From: Sphaerolaimus hirsutus
Lineage: Eukaryota > Nematoda > Chromadorea > Monhysterida > Sphaerolaimidae
Length of the DNA stretch: 64,000 bases
Direction: 5' to 3'
Assembly (NCBI GenBank): GCA_964036195.1
Contig: OZ038451.1
Location: 5,026,529-5,090,528 of the forward strand
A model generated the notes under the pieces. That model was not told the origin of the DNA. It ran no database searches and worked only from the letters and a program-made list of their open reading frames with translations. Made by a program: the position numbers and the translations under genes. Shown one piece after another: positions 28,827 to 39,876 of the stretch; the stretch's first letter is position 1; every line of letters begins with the position of its first letter.

Positions 28827-28970
28827 CAGTCCCGAGCTTTGTAAGTGTCAAGTCAAGTGTCAAATGTCATGTCAAGTGTCAATCAAAACAAAGTTTTGCC
28901 ACTTTCCATGAGAATTGACAAATTTGTATGACATTTGACATTTGACTTGACTTGACTTTACAGAGTGCGG
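28827..28970. mobile_element. CAGTCCC-family foldback MITE
   Basis: It begins CAGTCCCGAGC, then GTGTCAAGTCAAGTGTCAAATG, and returns through CATTTGACATTTGACTTGAC to TTTACAGAGTGCGGAACC (spans are given as separate motifs). It has a near-perfect hairpin with a short AT-rich loop. Confidence 0.65.
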
Positions 28971-29261
28971 AACCGGTAGCAGTAGACTTATAGTCATAAA
29001 AATTAATTCTAACTCAAAACTCCCAAGCTTACAACACTGACAACGGACATCGGGGAAAAATGCAAAATTGTGTTCGAAGCGCAGTTGTAAAAAAACGTAA
29101 AATACAAAAAAATTATCTCCCATTATTTTGCAGTTCAAACACAACCAATGACAAAAAAGACAAACAAAAAGAAACGGGACAAAAAAACGTCACGTGTTCC
29201 AACACCCATGGGATACATTGGGAACTGACCATGTGAGCCTGTTAAAAATGTGGTTAATGTA

Positions 29262-30462
29262 TGTACACCCATGTTCACATGAGTTCGGACACTTAGAAAA
29301 TTTTTATAAAAAACTTGATTCCACCGGAACTATATAACTCAGAAAATTTTGACCAGTACCCAAATAAAGCCCGAACATTTGTCTACAAAAGCCATGGGAC
29401 ACCCCCCAGATTAATGCCATGTGGGCCGCGTAATCCGCCAACACATTTTTTTATACAAAATTTTGTTGCTGACATGGGTTCGGACATGTCCTTTATGTAG
29501 CAATAAATCTGTCTTTCAAGGCCAGATTTTGGCTTTTACGACAGAAATAAGCTCTGACTAGTTGCTAGAGTCCAATTCCTTTAAAAAAATCAGATTAGGA
29601 TAGACTTTTATCACCTCATGTTGCTTGATACTTGTTGGGTGAGTTGACAATCATTTTCCTTAGTTCCCCACAAATGTGCGTCACTCAAACACAGTTGGCA
29701 CACGATTTTGGACATTCAGCAGTCTGTAGGGCACTGGAAACAACCAGGACAGTTAGAGGGGGTTGTGAGGTATCATTTATACACATCCCCATTCAAGGAA
29801 ACATCCCCAAACTGGAGGCGTTTAAGTGCAAAGATATTATTGTGTATATCTTACCTTTTTACTACTAAATTTTGCAATTTTTGAATTTTACATTTTTGCT
29901 CGTAAGCGTCTTGAGTTCGGGACGTTTCCTTGAATGGTGGTGAGAATAAAAAATTCCCCACAACCTCCTCTAACTGTCCTGGTTGTTTCCAGTGCCCTAC
30001 ACACTGCTTAATGCCCAAAATCGCGCGGCAACTGTGTTTGAGTGATGCACATTTGTGGGGAACTGAGGAAAATGATTGTCAACTCACCCAACAAGTATCA
30101 AGCAACACGAGGGCATAAAAGTCTATCCTAATCAGATTTTTTAAAGGAATTGGACTCTGACAACTAGCCAGAGCTTATTTCTGTCTTCAAAGCCAAAATC
30201 CGGCCTTGAAAGACAGATTTATTGCTACATAAAAGAAGTGTCCGAACCCATGTCAGCAACGAAATTTTGTATAAAAAAATGTGTTGGCAGATTACGCGGC
30301 CCACATGGCATTATAATCGGGGGTGTCCCATGGCTTTTGTAGACAAATGTTTGGGCTTTATTTGGGTACCGGCCAAAATTTTCTGAGTTATATAGTTCCA
30401 GTGGAACTACGTTTTTTATAAAAAATTTCTAAGTGTCCGAACTCATATGAACATGGGTGTAC
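29262..30462. repeat. 1.2-kb palindrome (about 560-base arms)
   Basis: The left arm words GAGTTCGGACACTTAG, AAAGCCATGGGACACCCCC and AACCAGGACAGTTAGAGG recur in reverse complement and reverse order at 30435, 30328 and 29967. The centre lies at about 29822-29910. No transposase ORF is present. Such length suggests a foldback transposon or an inverted duplication. Confidence 0.75.
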
Positions 30463-30658
30463 TGAAGGACAACGTTAATAAACGACCATTTTAAAAACAG
30501 TTAATACCAGTTTTAATAACAACACACCGACTAAATTGAATTTCTCTGGTACAGAGGTTCAGTTAAACGGGGTGGAGCTAACCACTTAATACCATCCCAC
30601 AAAATGTTCTTTGTTATCGTTTCAGAACTTTTTTTGCTTTTTATCGTTCAAATCGATC

Positions 30659-31155
30659 CAGGGGTCTCCAGGATTTTGGCCCTCGCGGGTGCTGGATAGA
30701 TAGCAAATCGCTCCTCCGGAGGGATAGATAGCTGAAAAATTTTTCTGGGGGGGGCTTGGGGGGGGGGCTGGCGGGGGCACAATATATAGGCTTTTTCAAG
30801 GTTAAGAAGGCAGAAAGGGGAAAAAATCGCTAAGAATCAGTTAAAAGTAGCCAAAAGTAGGTATAAAATGGCTAAAAATAGGTATATAACCATGTATATA
30901 GCCGGAAAGCACGATTTTGAAGGTGAAAAACTATAAAAAGGTGCGAAAATTGGTGATTTTGAGCGAAAATTGGGGCAAAATTTCTCAAAAACCACTCCAG
31001 ATAGATAGATAGCTGAGCGATTTGGGGGGGGGGGGGTCTTTGGGGGTAGTAGCCAAAAATTTTGCCTCGGGATAGATAGATAGCTGAGCGGCCTCCGGGA
31101 TAGATAGATAGCTGGCCGATTTGGGGGGGGGGCAGCCCCCCCTAGGAGACCCCTG
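30659..31155. mobile_element. hAT-like MITE, CAGGGGTCTCC family, full-length
   Basis: It runs from CAGGGGTCTCC to GGAGACCCCTG with the 8-bp duplication AATCGATC at 30651-30658 and 31156-31163. The interior contains repeated GATAGATAGCTGAGCGG words, a block AAAGTAGCCAAAAGTAGGTA, and G-runs. A reverse copy is at 34027-34552 and a shortened one at 32295-32632. Confidence 0.85.
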
Positions 31156-31214
31156 AATCGATCCAACAACCACCCAAGAACTAGCGTTCAAACGAGAGCG
31201 ATACCGAGACCAGG

Positions 31215-31392
31215 GGCCAGTTCCGCAAGTGGAGAACTGAAAGCGCAAACGGCAAATGGCAAATGGCAAGTAAATTGGCAAGCGAAGTGAAATGGCAAGT
31301 CGAGTAAAAAAAACAATGTGCCATTTCACTTCTCATTTCAATTCGCTTTTGCCAATTTACGTGCCATTTCACTTCTCCACTTGCGGAACTGG
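31215..31392. mobile_element. Foldback MITE, CCAGTTCCGCAAGTGG family (GGCAAATGGCAAG interior)
   Basis: The ends GGCCAGTTCCGCAAGTGG and CCACTTGCGGAACTGG are inverted and flanked by GACCAGG (31208-31214 and 31393-31399). The interior is an array of GGCAAATGG/AAATGGCAAG. Confidence 0.75.
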
Positions 31393-31528
31393 GACCAGGC
31401 GTCGCGACCGAGACCGAAACCGTAGCACTCGACATTTTGTCAAGACCCGAAACCGCGGTCTCACTCCACCACTATCCAGAACCCAACCAGAAGCCCACAA
31501 ACCCCCCAAAAAACCCACTGCAACCCAC

Positions 31529-33644
31529 CATATTCTGGCACGCCTCCATATAGGGTTCGATGGGTGCCTCGCCCACGCAATTGTGCATGGCGACCAGTGC
31601 CAAAACTGCCGCCTTCCTGACCGACGACTCGTCGTGCTCGTAGGCGCGCACCAAGTTCGGCACCAAGTCGGGCAGCAAAGGGAGCACGTCCTCTTCTGAT
31701 AGCTGCTCGATTATCTGGGGGGTTGGGGGTGGGGTTTGGGTTTTTACGTGAAATATTGGCCCCAGACTAGTTGACATCGCAAACACGTGTCAACTGAATG
31801 TCAACTAAATAACAAACACAAAAATTTTAAAGCATTACACTTAACAGAAACAATGGAAATCAAGCGTCGGGATAAAAACAGTTACTTAAAAGTCTCACTT
31901 AACATTCGAAGAATTCTGACACTTTACAATCTACTGCGAGACAGGCACACGCCATTCATCATTCAAACACCCCCCCCACCCCACAAAAAACCCCCCACCC
32001 ACCTTAGTCAACATCCTAATAGCAGCCAACAACTGTGCAGCCCCCGTACCCTGGACCGCCTTAACCACTGGATTCAATGTCCTAATACACAGCGCCGGTG
32101 GCAAGTGCGTCGCCAACACGATGGCGCACTGTTCCGCACTTCGTTGGGTGTCCCTCTGCGAGGAGTCGTGCGCGTCGAGCACTTTCAGCACGGTCAGCTC
32201 GCAGTAGTCGCGGAAGCGCGACGCTTGGGATAGGCTGCGATTGGGGGGGGGGGGTTGTTTGAGGGTGAGGGTTGTTTTGAGGTGTGTTACGCCGGAAAAA
32301 TCGCTAATAATCAGTTAAAAGTAGCCAAAAGTAGGTATAAAATGGCTAAAAATAGGTATATAACCATGTATATAGCCGGAAAGCACGATTTTGACGGTGA
32401 AAAACTATAAAAAGGTGCGAAAATTGGTGATTTTGAGCGAAAATTGGGGCAAAATTTCTCAAAAACCAATCCAGATAGATAGATAGCTGAGCGATTTGGG
32501 GGGGGGGGGGGTCTTTGGGGGTAGTAGCCAAAAATTTTTCCTCGGGATAGATAGATAGCTGAGCGGCCTCCGGGATAGATAGATAGCTGGCCGATTTGGG
32601 GGGGGGCAGCCCCCCCCCCTAGGAGACCCCTGTACGCCGCGATTACGCCAACGGCGGCAGGTACTGCACGGAAAAGTGAAAATCCTGGAATTTTGACTTC
32701 ATCGCGATTTTTTTCTTAGTCACAATTTCGCGTAAGTACTCGCTTCCTCAACCAACTCGAATTAGGGATGGCACTTGAAATTTTTTCAACCTGTTTTTGT
32801 TTTAAAAAATAAGATTTTTAAATGACAACATCTAATTTTTTAATTACAAGATAAAAACCTGATTTCTTCAAACGAAAAGGAATAAAATTGATTTTTTCAA
32901 TAAAGTATTCAGCTTTTAAAAATTGTAACCCCACCCCAAACCCACCAAATCTCCTTCAAAAGCGCCAAAACAGCCTGTTTCAATTCATCTGGCCCATCCC
33001 CCGCCAATGTTTCCAACAGCAAAAGCAGAATAGTTTTGAAATGCTCATCCCACAGCGTGAAGGCGCCTTGTTTCGTGAGCTTGTTCAGCAAATTCATCGA
33101 TCGAATGCGCGCTTCCGTGCTGCGTGAGTTTTTTCGTTAAAAATCAAAAAATAAGCATGAAAAAAGTAAAATTTTGGATTTTTTTAGACATTAGAAAAAT
33201 TACGCGATGGATAGTCACTAAAATTTTGGGAAGACAAAATATTAATATTCACAAAGTAAACAGAGAGAAATTTAATGTAACTACGTTGAAGCGCACATTG
33301 TGCCCACACACATTATTTAATTGGTGCAGCATCAATTTCATAGTCAGTCGTCAATTGAATTTTTGAATTATTGGATATATTTTATATAAATTTTACAAAA
33401 TTATATGATTGGCATTATAATCCCAAATTTCAAAAACTCTTCAAAATAAAATCCAACATATTCACAAGCCAAACCAAAAAAAATCACACCCAAAATCGAA
33501 ATCCCACCGAAACCAACTTCTGCGTGTGATTACTGAGCTCGCTCAAAATCTCAGCTATAATCTCTTGTTGTTGATCTTCATCCATGGCCACTTCAACGGG
33601 TCCATGCCCGCCGCCATTTGCAGGATTCCCTGGTGCGACGGTGC
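31529..33644 (-). CDS. CLASP: CLASP (CLIP-associating protein), partial, C-terminal TOG-domain exons
   Basis: Four minus-strand exons are readable. 33644 to about 33514 (acidic, ending EILSELSNHT); 33119-32946 (SMNLLNKLTKQGAF, WDEHFKTILLLLLETL); 32234-32003 (SRFRDYCELTVLKVLDAH, AEQCAIVLATHLPPALCI); 31714-31529 (LVRAYEHDESSVRKAAVLAL). Phases match for the junctions 32946/32234 (Cys codon split) and 32003/31714 (phase 0). The WDEHFKTILLLLLETL and ESSVRKAAV blocks are diagnostic of the CLASP/Orbit C-terminal HEAT/TOG region, which binds microtubule plus ends and CLIP-family partners in the cell cortex and spindle. The first junction does not fit in phase with the nearest GT, so that donor is unsettled. 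The N-terminal exons and last exon are not found. MITEs sit in the intron between 32234 and 32946 and on the 3' side. Confidence 0.88.
32295..32632. mobile_element. 5'-shortened CAGGGGTCTCC-family MITE in a CLASP intron
   Basis: The right end GGAGACCCCTG is intact. The left part begins inside the family at AAAATCGCTAATAATCAG, yet TACGCCG lies on both sides (32288-32294 and 32633-32639), as if a shortened form had itself inserted. The sequence is otherwise nearly identical to 30828-31155. Confidence 0.7.
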
Positions 33645-34018
33645 CTGAGTTAGGCACTTTTGGTTGGGCACTTTTGGTTGGGCACTTTTGACCCGGGGAA
33701 CATTTTTCGGATATTGGAAGTTACATAAAGGCGCACCACACTGAAGATTTTGCCATGGGCGTTCGAACGTTTTTGAGCGCAGAACTATTTACAAAAGCAG
33801 AAATCGAAACGAAAAGAACACAACGCTTTTGAAGGTAAAAAAATTCGGCTCGCATTTGTGCAAATTGCGCTGAGAAATACAAATTCCTTCAATAGTTCCG
33901 TGACGGGTGTCCCTTTATTCCGAAAACACAAAACTGAAAATGCAAATCAGCGCTCGATGAATCAAAAACGTTCGAACGATGAACCAAAATTTCGGTGTAC
34001 GGGAAACAATGGCTAAGG
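33645..34018. other. Intron or upstream sequence of CLASP with GGGCACTTTTGGTT repeats
   Basis: Three repeats of GGGCACTTTTGGTT-like words lie at about 33650-33695. No further CLASP exon can be identified here. Confidence 0.4.
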
Positions 34019-34026
34019 GCACCAGG

Positions 34027-34552
34027 CAGGGGTCTCCTAGGGGGGGGGCTGCCCCACCCCAAATCGGCCAGCTATCTATCTATCCCGGAGGCCGCTCAGC
34101 TATCTATCTATCCCGGGGGCAAATTTTTTGGCTACTACCCATTGAGACCCCCCCCCCCCAATCGCTCAGCTAATCTATCTATCTGGAGCGATTTTTGGGA
34201 AATTTTGCCCCAATTTTCGCTCAAAAACGCTAATTTCTGCCCCGTTTTATAGTTTTTCACCTTCAAAATCGCTATTTCCGACTATATACATGATAATATA
34301 GCGATTTGTGACATTTTTTAACCTGTTTTTTTTCTACTTTGAACCTTTTTAGCGATTTTTCGCCCTTCTGCATCTATACCTTGAAAAAGCCTATATATGC
34401 TGCCCGGCCAGCCCCCACCCAAACCCCCCCCCCCCCGAGAAAATTTTTCAGCTATCTATCCCTCCGGAGGAGCGATTTGCTATCTATCCCTCCGGAGGAG
34501 CGATTTGCTATCTATCCAGCCCCCGCGAAGGCCAAAATCCTGGAGACCCCTG
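34027..34552. mobile_element. hAT-like MITE, CAGGGGTCTCC family, reverse-oriented full copy
   Basis: It runs from CAGGGGTCTCC to GGAGACCCCTG with the 8-bp duplication GCACCAGG at 34019-34026 and 34553-34560. The interior is the reverse complement of 30659-31155, with GCTATCTATC words and C-runs. Confidence 0.85.
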
Positions 34553-34578
34553 GCACCAGGGCCCAGTTATAGCTTGAC

Positions 34579-35243
34579 TAGGGTTGGCCCGATGTTTTTT
34601 TTTAACGTTTTTTTTTTAAAAAAACATGACGTCCGAATGTTTTTTTTTTTTAAAAAAACATCGGCCGAAATTTTTAGTACTAAGCACTAGGTATTTTGCA
34701 AAATTTTTGCGCGCAAGCGCGCAATTTCACACACAAATTGACATTGGTTGGTTGTTTTCATTGGTTTTGTTGCATTTTTAGTATCAAAACATCCATTTCT
34801 ATGTGCTACCATGGTGAATAAGCCAACATATGTTGCTGTAATATATAATATTGAGGTAATGTGCTTCCATGTACCTCCACAGTGTGTAACTTCACTCCCA
34901 AAGTAACAACCTCCTTTTATAACCTTGTTTGATCACCATTCTGTGCCAAACTTTACCTGAAGTCACGAAACATTCGACTATAAGGCGATATACGAACGAA
35001 ATGTCGATGAAAAATGGATATTTTTGACACAAATCACCATTTATAATGCTATCCATGGCTCCACAGCCATTATATGGTCATATTTAACATCACAGAGTAT
35101 TGCCAGTGTCTGATATACCTATATATGTTGACACTAGGTCATATCTGGGAGCTTTTAAAAAAAAAAAACGTTTTTTTTAAAAAAAAACGTTTTTTTTTAA
35201 AAAAAAACATCGAGTTAAAAAAAAACGTTTTTTTTCAACCCTA
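34579..35243. mobile_element. hAT-like MITE with T-run/A-run interior
   Basis: It starts TAGGGTTGG and ends CAACCCTA, with the 8-bp duplication AGCTTGAC at 34571-34578 and 35244-35251. The subterminal parts are long T-runs and A-runs broken by AACG and CATCGG words; the middle is AT-rich unique sequence. Confidence 0.85.
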
Positions 35244-35251
35244 AGCTTGAC

Positions 35252-35641
35252 ATGCTATTATAGAAATATGTACGAGAGTTCAGAAATTTTAAAAAGTTCT
35301 ATGATAAAATAAACTTCAAAGGCATCTTTGAAAAATATTAAGGTAGTAGATGGAGTTTCCTAATTTTCTTTAAATTATGCATCGTTAAAATGCAACTTTG
35401 TATCCCTCCAACTCTAGAACAGGGCCCAGATCCAACCTCTGCAGTGTGTAAGCATGGGCTACAAATTGGGAGAGAAACATCGTGCGTAGGGTTTTGGTCA
35501 CTCACGTCTTTGCATTTACATTATACGCCTCCACAGCATAAGAAGTTACTTTGTGCATTCAAATTGGGATGGCTCAGATAAGTTGCGGTCTCGCACTTCC
35601 AACTAAGGTGGTATTTATATTCATGCAAATACGGTAGTAAA
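35252..35641. other. Unique AT-rich sequence before the gap
   Basis: I see no gene, RNA or element boundary here. Confidence 0.4.
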
Positions 35642-35841
35642 NNNNNNNNNNNNNNNNNNNNNNNNNNNNNNNNNNNNNNNNNNNNNNNNNNNNNNNNNNN
35701 NNNNNNNNNNNNNNNNNNNNNNNNNNNNNNNNNNNNNNNNNNNNNNNNNNNNNNNNNNNNNNNNNNNNNNNNNNNNNNNNNNNNNNNNNNNNNNNNNNNN
35801 NNNNNNNNNNNNNNNNNNNNNNNNNNNNNNNNNNNNNNNNN
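35642..35841. other. Assembly gap (200 N)
   Basis: This is an unresolved stretch of exactly 200 N; the true length may differ. Confidence 0.98.
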
Positions 35842-36283
35842 GAAGTACTCCCGCGGGGGGGGGGGTTATTTTTTCAGAGTGAGAATTTTGAGGGGGGGTT
35901 AAACGAGGGGGGTATTTTGAGCCATTATTTATTATTTTGCCAGAAATTTTTGAAATCCCAGTACTAAAATGTCGTCTGAAACGTACGCAGACGTCGAAAA
36001 ATGCAACAAAAATCGCCATTTATAAGACTCTAACTATATTTATAAGTGTGTAGACGTACAAACACTGTTCTCACATACCAGAGTCATCGCTTTTAACGTG
36101 TGTTCTGCATAGCCCGGATGACAAACCGCAGCCTTTGTCATTTACGTTTTCTATACACTCAATTTGGGGGGGGGGGTATTTCGAGGGGGGGTTGATAAGT
36201 TCATAGTGTCTATTTTGAGGAGGGGGGGTATTTTGAGGGGGGGTATTTCGAGGGGGGGGGGGGTATTTCGAGGAAATACGGTA
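35842..36283. repeat. G-rich CCGTATTT-family element end (cut by the gap)
   Basis: Words GGGGGGTATTTCGAGG and ATTTTGAGGGGGG recur, and the right end is GAGGAAATACGGTA. This is the right half of an element like 41145-41586. Confidence 0.55.
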
Positions 36284-36287
36284 GGTG

Positions 36288-37020
36288 AATTATCACCAAA
36301 TTAGCATGCACAAAATTTTTGCGAGACGTTTACATGCGCTGATGGAAATTTTTTTTGGGGGGTGTATACATTTTTTTCTATTTGTCTCAAATTTGACATG
36401 TGTGTACTCCTTCGTTTAGTGAGTACGCATGCCAAATTTCAGCTCAGCGCGGTTACCGGTTGCTTTTTTTACTTCAATTTTTTCAATTACTTATTTTTGT
36501 ATAGTGATAGAAATCCTGCCGGGGACCGGTCCCTGGCAATATCGTAATGCCCCGACCGGGGTCAAACATCCCCGGTGAGAATTTTTTTTTCAGTAAACAA
36601 AGAATTTTGGTCCCCAACCGGGGACGTTCATCCCCGGCAGGGGACTAAAAATTCGTCCCCTGTCAGGGACAAATATCCCCGGTCAGGGACCAAAATTTGT
36701 TGTTTACTGAAAAAAAAAATTCTCACCAGGGAGGTTTGACCCCGGTCGGGGCCATTTCGACGTTGCCGGGGACCGGTCCCCGGCAGGATTTCGATCACTA
36801 TACAAAAATACAGTGATCAAAAAAATTGACGTATGAATAAAATAACAACCAGTAACCGCGCTGAGCTGAAATTTGGCATGCGCACTCACTAAACGAAGGA
36901 GTACTCACATGCCAAAATTCAGACAAATCCAAAAAAAATTATACACTCCCCCAAAGAAAATGCATCAGCGCGTGTAACCGTCTCAAAACAATTTTGTGCA
37001 TGCTAATTGGGTGATAATTT
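36288..37020. repeat. Long palindrome with CCCCGG-rich centre
   Basis: Left arm words ATTATCACCAAATTAGCATG, ACTCCTTCGTTTAGTGAGTA and CAGCTCAGCGCGGTTAC recur in reverse complement at 36990-37020, 36884 and 36853. The centre (about 36510-36790) is full of CCGGGGAC and TCCCCGG words. The arms are about 230 bases plus a structured centre. No ORF. Confidence 0.7.
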
Positions 37021-37039
37021 ACCTAATTAACATGCAAAC

Positions 37040-38347
37040 AACCCATACATGCCAATTATTCACTTTTGAAATAAATTATTTTTTGCCGGGTCCCGGTACC
37101 TGTGTACCCGGTACCCGGTACCGGGCCGGGGCCTGTGTAAATAGCCGATTTTCTCCCCATTTTCTTCATTCCAAACGTTGAAAAAAAACTATGTATTGAA
37201 CCCCTCAAGCCCCCTGCCCCCCCCCCCAAAAAAAAACAAACAAACAATTTTTAGCTACCTATTTTTCGGGAGGAGCAATTAGATACATAAATATGTATCC
37301 GGCCCCTGTATGTAAGAGTCAAAATTCAAGATATTATACCTGTCGCAACCCTGTGACACAAGTCTACATTGAATTTTTTGTATTCATCTGCATGCTTCTA
37401 GTGTGCACGTTGGTTTATGGCCTTGCATCCAAGATTCCGGGGTTTTTTGTAAAAATTTTGTAAAATTTTTGTAAAATGGTTTCATTTTATTTTATTAATG
37501 ACATTTCAGAATAAAAAAAATAAAATGAAACATGAAAAAATTAAAATAAAATACAATTTTAGTAAAAAGAATTTTACTAAAACCAACCATGTTTACAAGT
37601 AATTTTAGATTACAAGCCGAGTCAAAGTGCCTAATAGGACGGGTAAAAACAAGTTTAAGTGATAATTATTGAAGCAAATTTGCCTTTAGCAATTGGCACC
37701 ATTCACCTGCTTGAGTTTTCTTCGCGTGTCAGTATCCAATAGTGGAGTAAAATGTTAAAGAACACTTACGCATCGTTGGTGACAAGACTAAAAACGTTTG
37801 AAAATTATCAAAATTAAAATACTTTGTCGCAGATGGACGGAAATTTCGCTTCACTTCATTTTTGTCGAGAAATGGTAAATATGCACTTTTATTCGTTTTT
37901 ATCTATTTGACTTTTTCGTTGTCATTTCACTTCTCACCAGAAAATCTACTTTCTTTTGGGGTTTTACCTTTGACTGATAAATTGTTTGTTTTTTTATTCC
38001 TCCGCTTGCAGAATTGACCCAAGCAGGGTGCCTTTATATCATCAATATGCTCGGCTGACCGCATAGTATGCGTCCAAAATCACTTATGTCTTAGTCGATA
38101 ACACACGGAGCAGGATACTTATGCATGCACTTTCGTAAATAAGAAAATAACCTTTAAAAAAGAGGAAGGCGGAGTCGCGCACAATCAATGAATGTTTATT
38201 TCCTGAAACGTTTTTTTTAACTATTTTGATTTCATTAACGATGACGTCATGATGGAGCGTTTCATTTCAAAGCACATGTTGCTCATCAAACACGAATAAA
38301 ATTATGCTCCAGTGAATTCTGGCGGAAACGCCTACACCACATCACGT
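37040..38347. other. AT-rich intergenic stretch with a CCCGGTACC cluster
   Basis: 37085-37135 has overlapping GGTACC and CCCGGTACC words. The remainder is AT-rich, with no gene recognised. Confidence 0.4.
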
Positions 38348-38970
38348 AAAGTCGGCAGACGTATCGCCCTACAAACATTTGCGTCAATCTCTCCAGTGGA
38401 GAGTGCATGACGGCATTAGGTATTGTGACGCAATATTTTAACCATTGGAATAGATTGGGTCACGTATGAAAACTTGGCCCTTATCCCAGTTACCAGTTGC
38501 GTATTATACAAATGAGAGTGAAAACTGAAAGATAGCTAAATATTGTTAAAATTTGCTTCGCTTTGCCAATTTCCACCTTCATAATCGCTATTTTTGTTTA
38601 TATACATGGTTATATAGCTATTGTGAGCCTATTTTATTCATATTAATAGCGGATTTCGAAATTTTGGTCGGCTGCCAAGTTCTCGTCTGTTGGAACGGAG
38701 CCAATGAATGAAAAATAAAATAAAAACAAAAACGGTGGTTTGAATGGTAAAACGGTAGTTTGAACGGTCAAATTCTTTACGAGGAACGTTGAAAATGTAG
38801 ATAACTAGGGCGTGGCACGCACGGACGCAGCGAAACGTCCATTTTTCTTTTAATATGATTTTCTTTTTCAATTTCTAGCGTCCGCGTGGGACACAAGTTT
38901 CGTCGTTCGCTCTATTCACGAGCGAATTCTAACTCTCCGATTTTGTAGGGTGAAATGTCCGCCGACTTTA
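38348..38970. mobile_element. AAGTCGGC-ended element (two inverted copies in the window)
   Basis: The ends AAAGTCGGCAGACGTATCGC and ATGTCCGCCGACTTTA are inverted. A reverse-oriented copy lies at about 60629-61248 inside an ACACACTAG foldback, with matching words such as CTCTCCAGTGGAGAG and AACTTGTGTCCCAC. No transposase is recognised. Confidence 0.65.
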
Positions 38971-39094
38971 GGTAACTAATTAAGAGCATGGTGTTGCAGC
39001 TGCCTCAAACTTGCAAAGATACAAAATAAGTGTCCACAGTGGAAATATTCCTCACGTTTGAACAAAATATTTTTTTCTCGAGACCGCGACCTGT

Positions 39095-39486
39095 GGCCAG
39101 TTCAGCAAGTGGAGAAGTGAAATGAGAAGTGAGCAGAAAAGTGAAATGAAAAGTGAAAAGCGAAGTGAAATGATAAGTGAATGAGAAGTGAAAAAAATAA
39201 AAAAATAAAAACGTAAAGGATGAATTCTGACTTGGGCAACATCATTTCTGATAACGGTTATGATGATTTAGTGATAAACTCACCGATTTTCGCTTGCGTT
39301 GGAACTTTGGAATTGAAAGTTTAACCCTATTCAAAAAACTTCACGTCTCATTTCACTTCGCTTTTCACTTCTCATTTCACTTCTCAATTCACTCCTAATT
39401 TCACGTCGCTTTCCACTTCTCACTTCCCGTTTCACTTCTCATTTCACTTCTCACTTCCCACCTCACTTCTCCACTCGCGGAACTGG
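39095..39486. mobile_element. Foldback MITE, CCAGTTCCGC family (GAAGTGAAATGAGAAGTG interior)
   Basis: GGCCAGTTCAGCAAGTGGAG at the left faces CTCCACTCGCGGAACTGGC at the right. Both sides are arrays of GAAGTGAAATGA or TCATTTCACTTC, separated by a unique core. Confidence 0.7.
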
Positions 39487-39493
39487 CACCAGG

Positions 39494-39682
39494 GGGCAGT
39501 CCCAAGCCCTGTAAAGTGTAAAGTAAAGTGTCAAATGTAAAGTCAAATGCAAAGTAAAGTGTCAATCAAAACAAAAAAGAAAAGATTTTATTACTGAACT
39601 TTGCATGACAATTGACAGCTTACTTTGCATTTGACTTTACATTTGACACTTTACTTTACACTTTACAGGGCTTGGGACTGCC
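39494..39682. mobile_element. CAGTCCC-family foldback MITE, best-preserved copy
   Basis: GGCAGTCCCAAGCCCTGTAA faces TTACAGGGCTTGGGACTGCC, an almost perfect hairpin of about 75 bases per arm made of AAGTGTAAAGTAAAGTGTC words. ACCAGG lies on both sides. Confidence 0.8.
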
Positions 39683-39714
39683 ACCAGGACTGGGGCGTCG
39701 GGAGCGAGACCTGG

Positions 39715-39876
39715 TGCCAGTTCCGCAAAATGAGACGTGAGAAGTGAAATGGCAAGTGAAATTGCAAAAGCGGAGAGAAATTACGATTTATTTTTCGCTG
39801 CGTTATTGCCAATTCACTTGCTGTTTCACTTCGCCTTTGCCATTTCACTTCTCACTTCTCTTTTGCGGAACTGGCC
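39715..39876. mobile_element. Foldback MITE, CCAGTTCCGC family (short copy)
   Basis: GTGCCAGTTCCGCAAAATGAG faces CTTTTGCGGAACTGGC; GAAGTGAAATGGCAAGTG words lie on one side and their complement on the other. Confidence 0.7.

Noticed and set aside
35621..36019. ORF across the assembly gap
   Set aside because: It consists mostly of N and a G-rich repeat.
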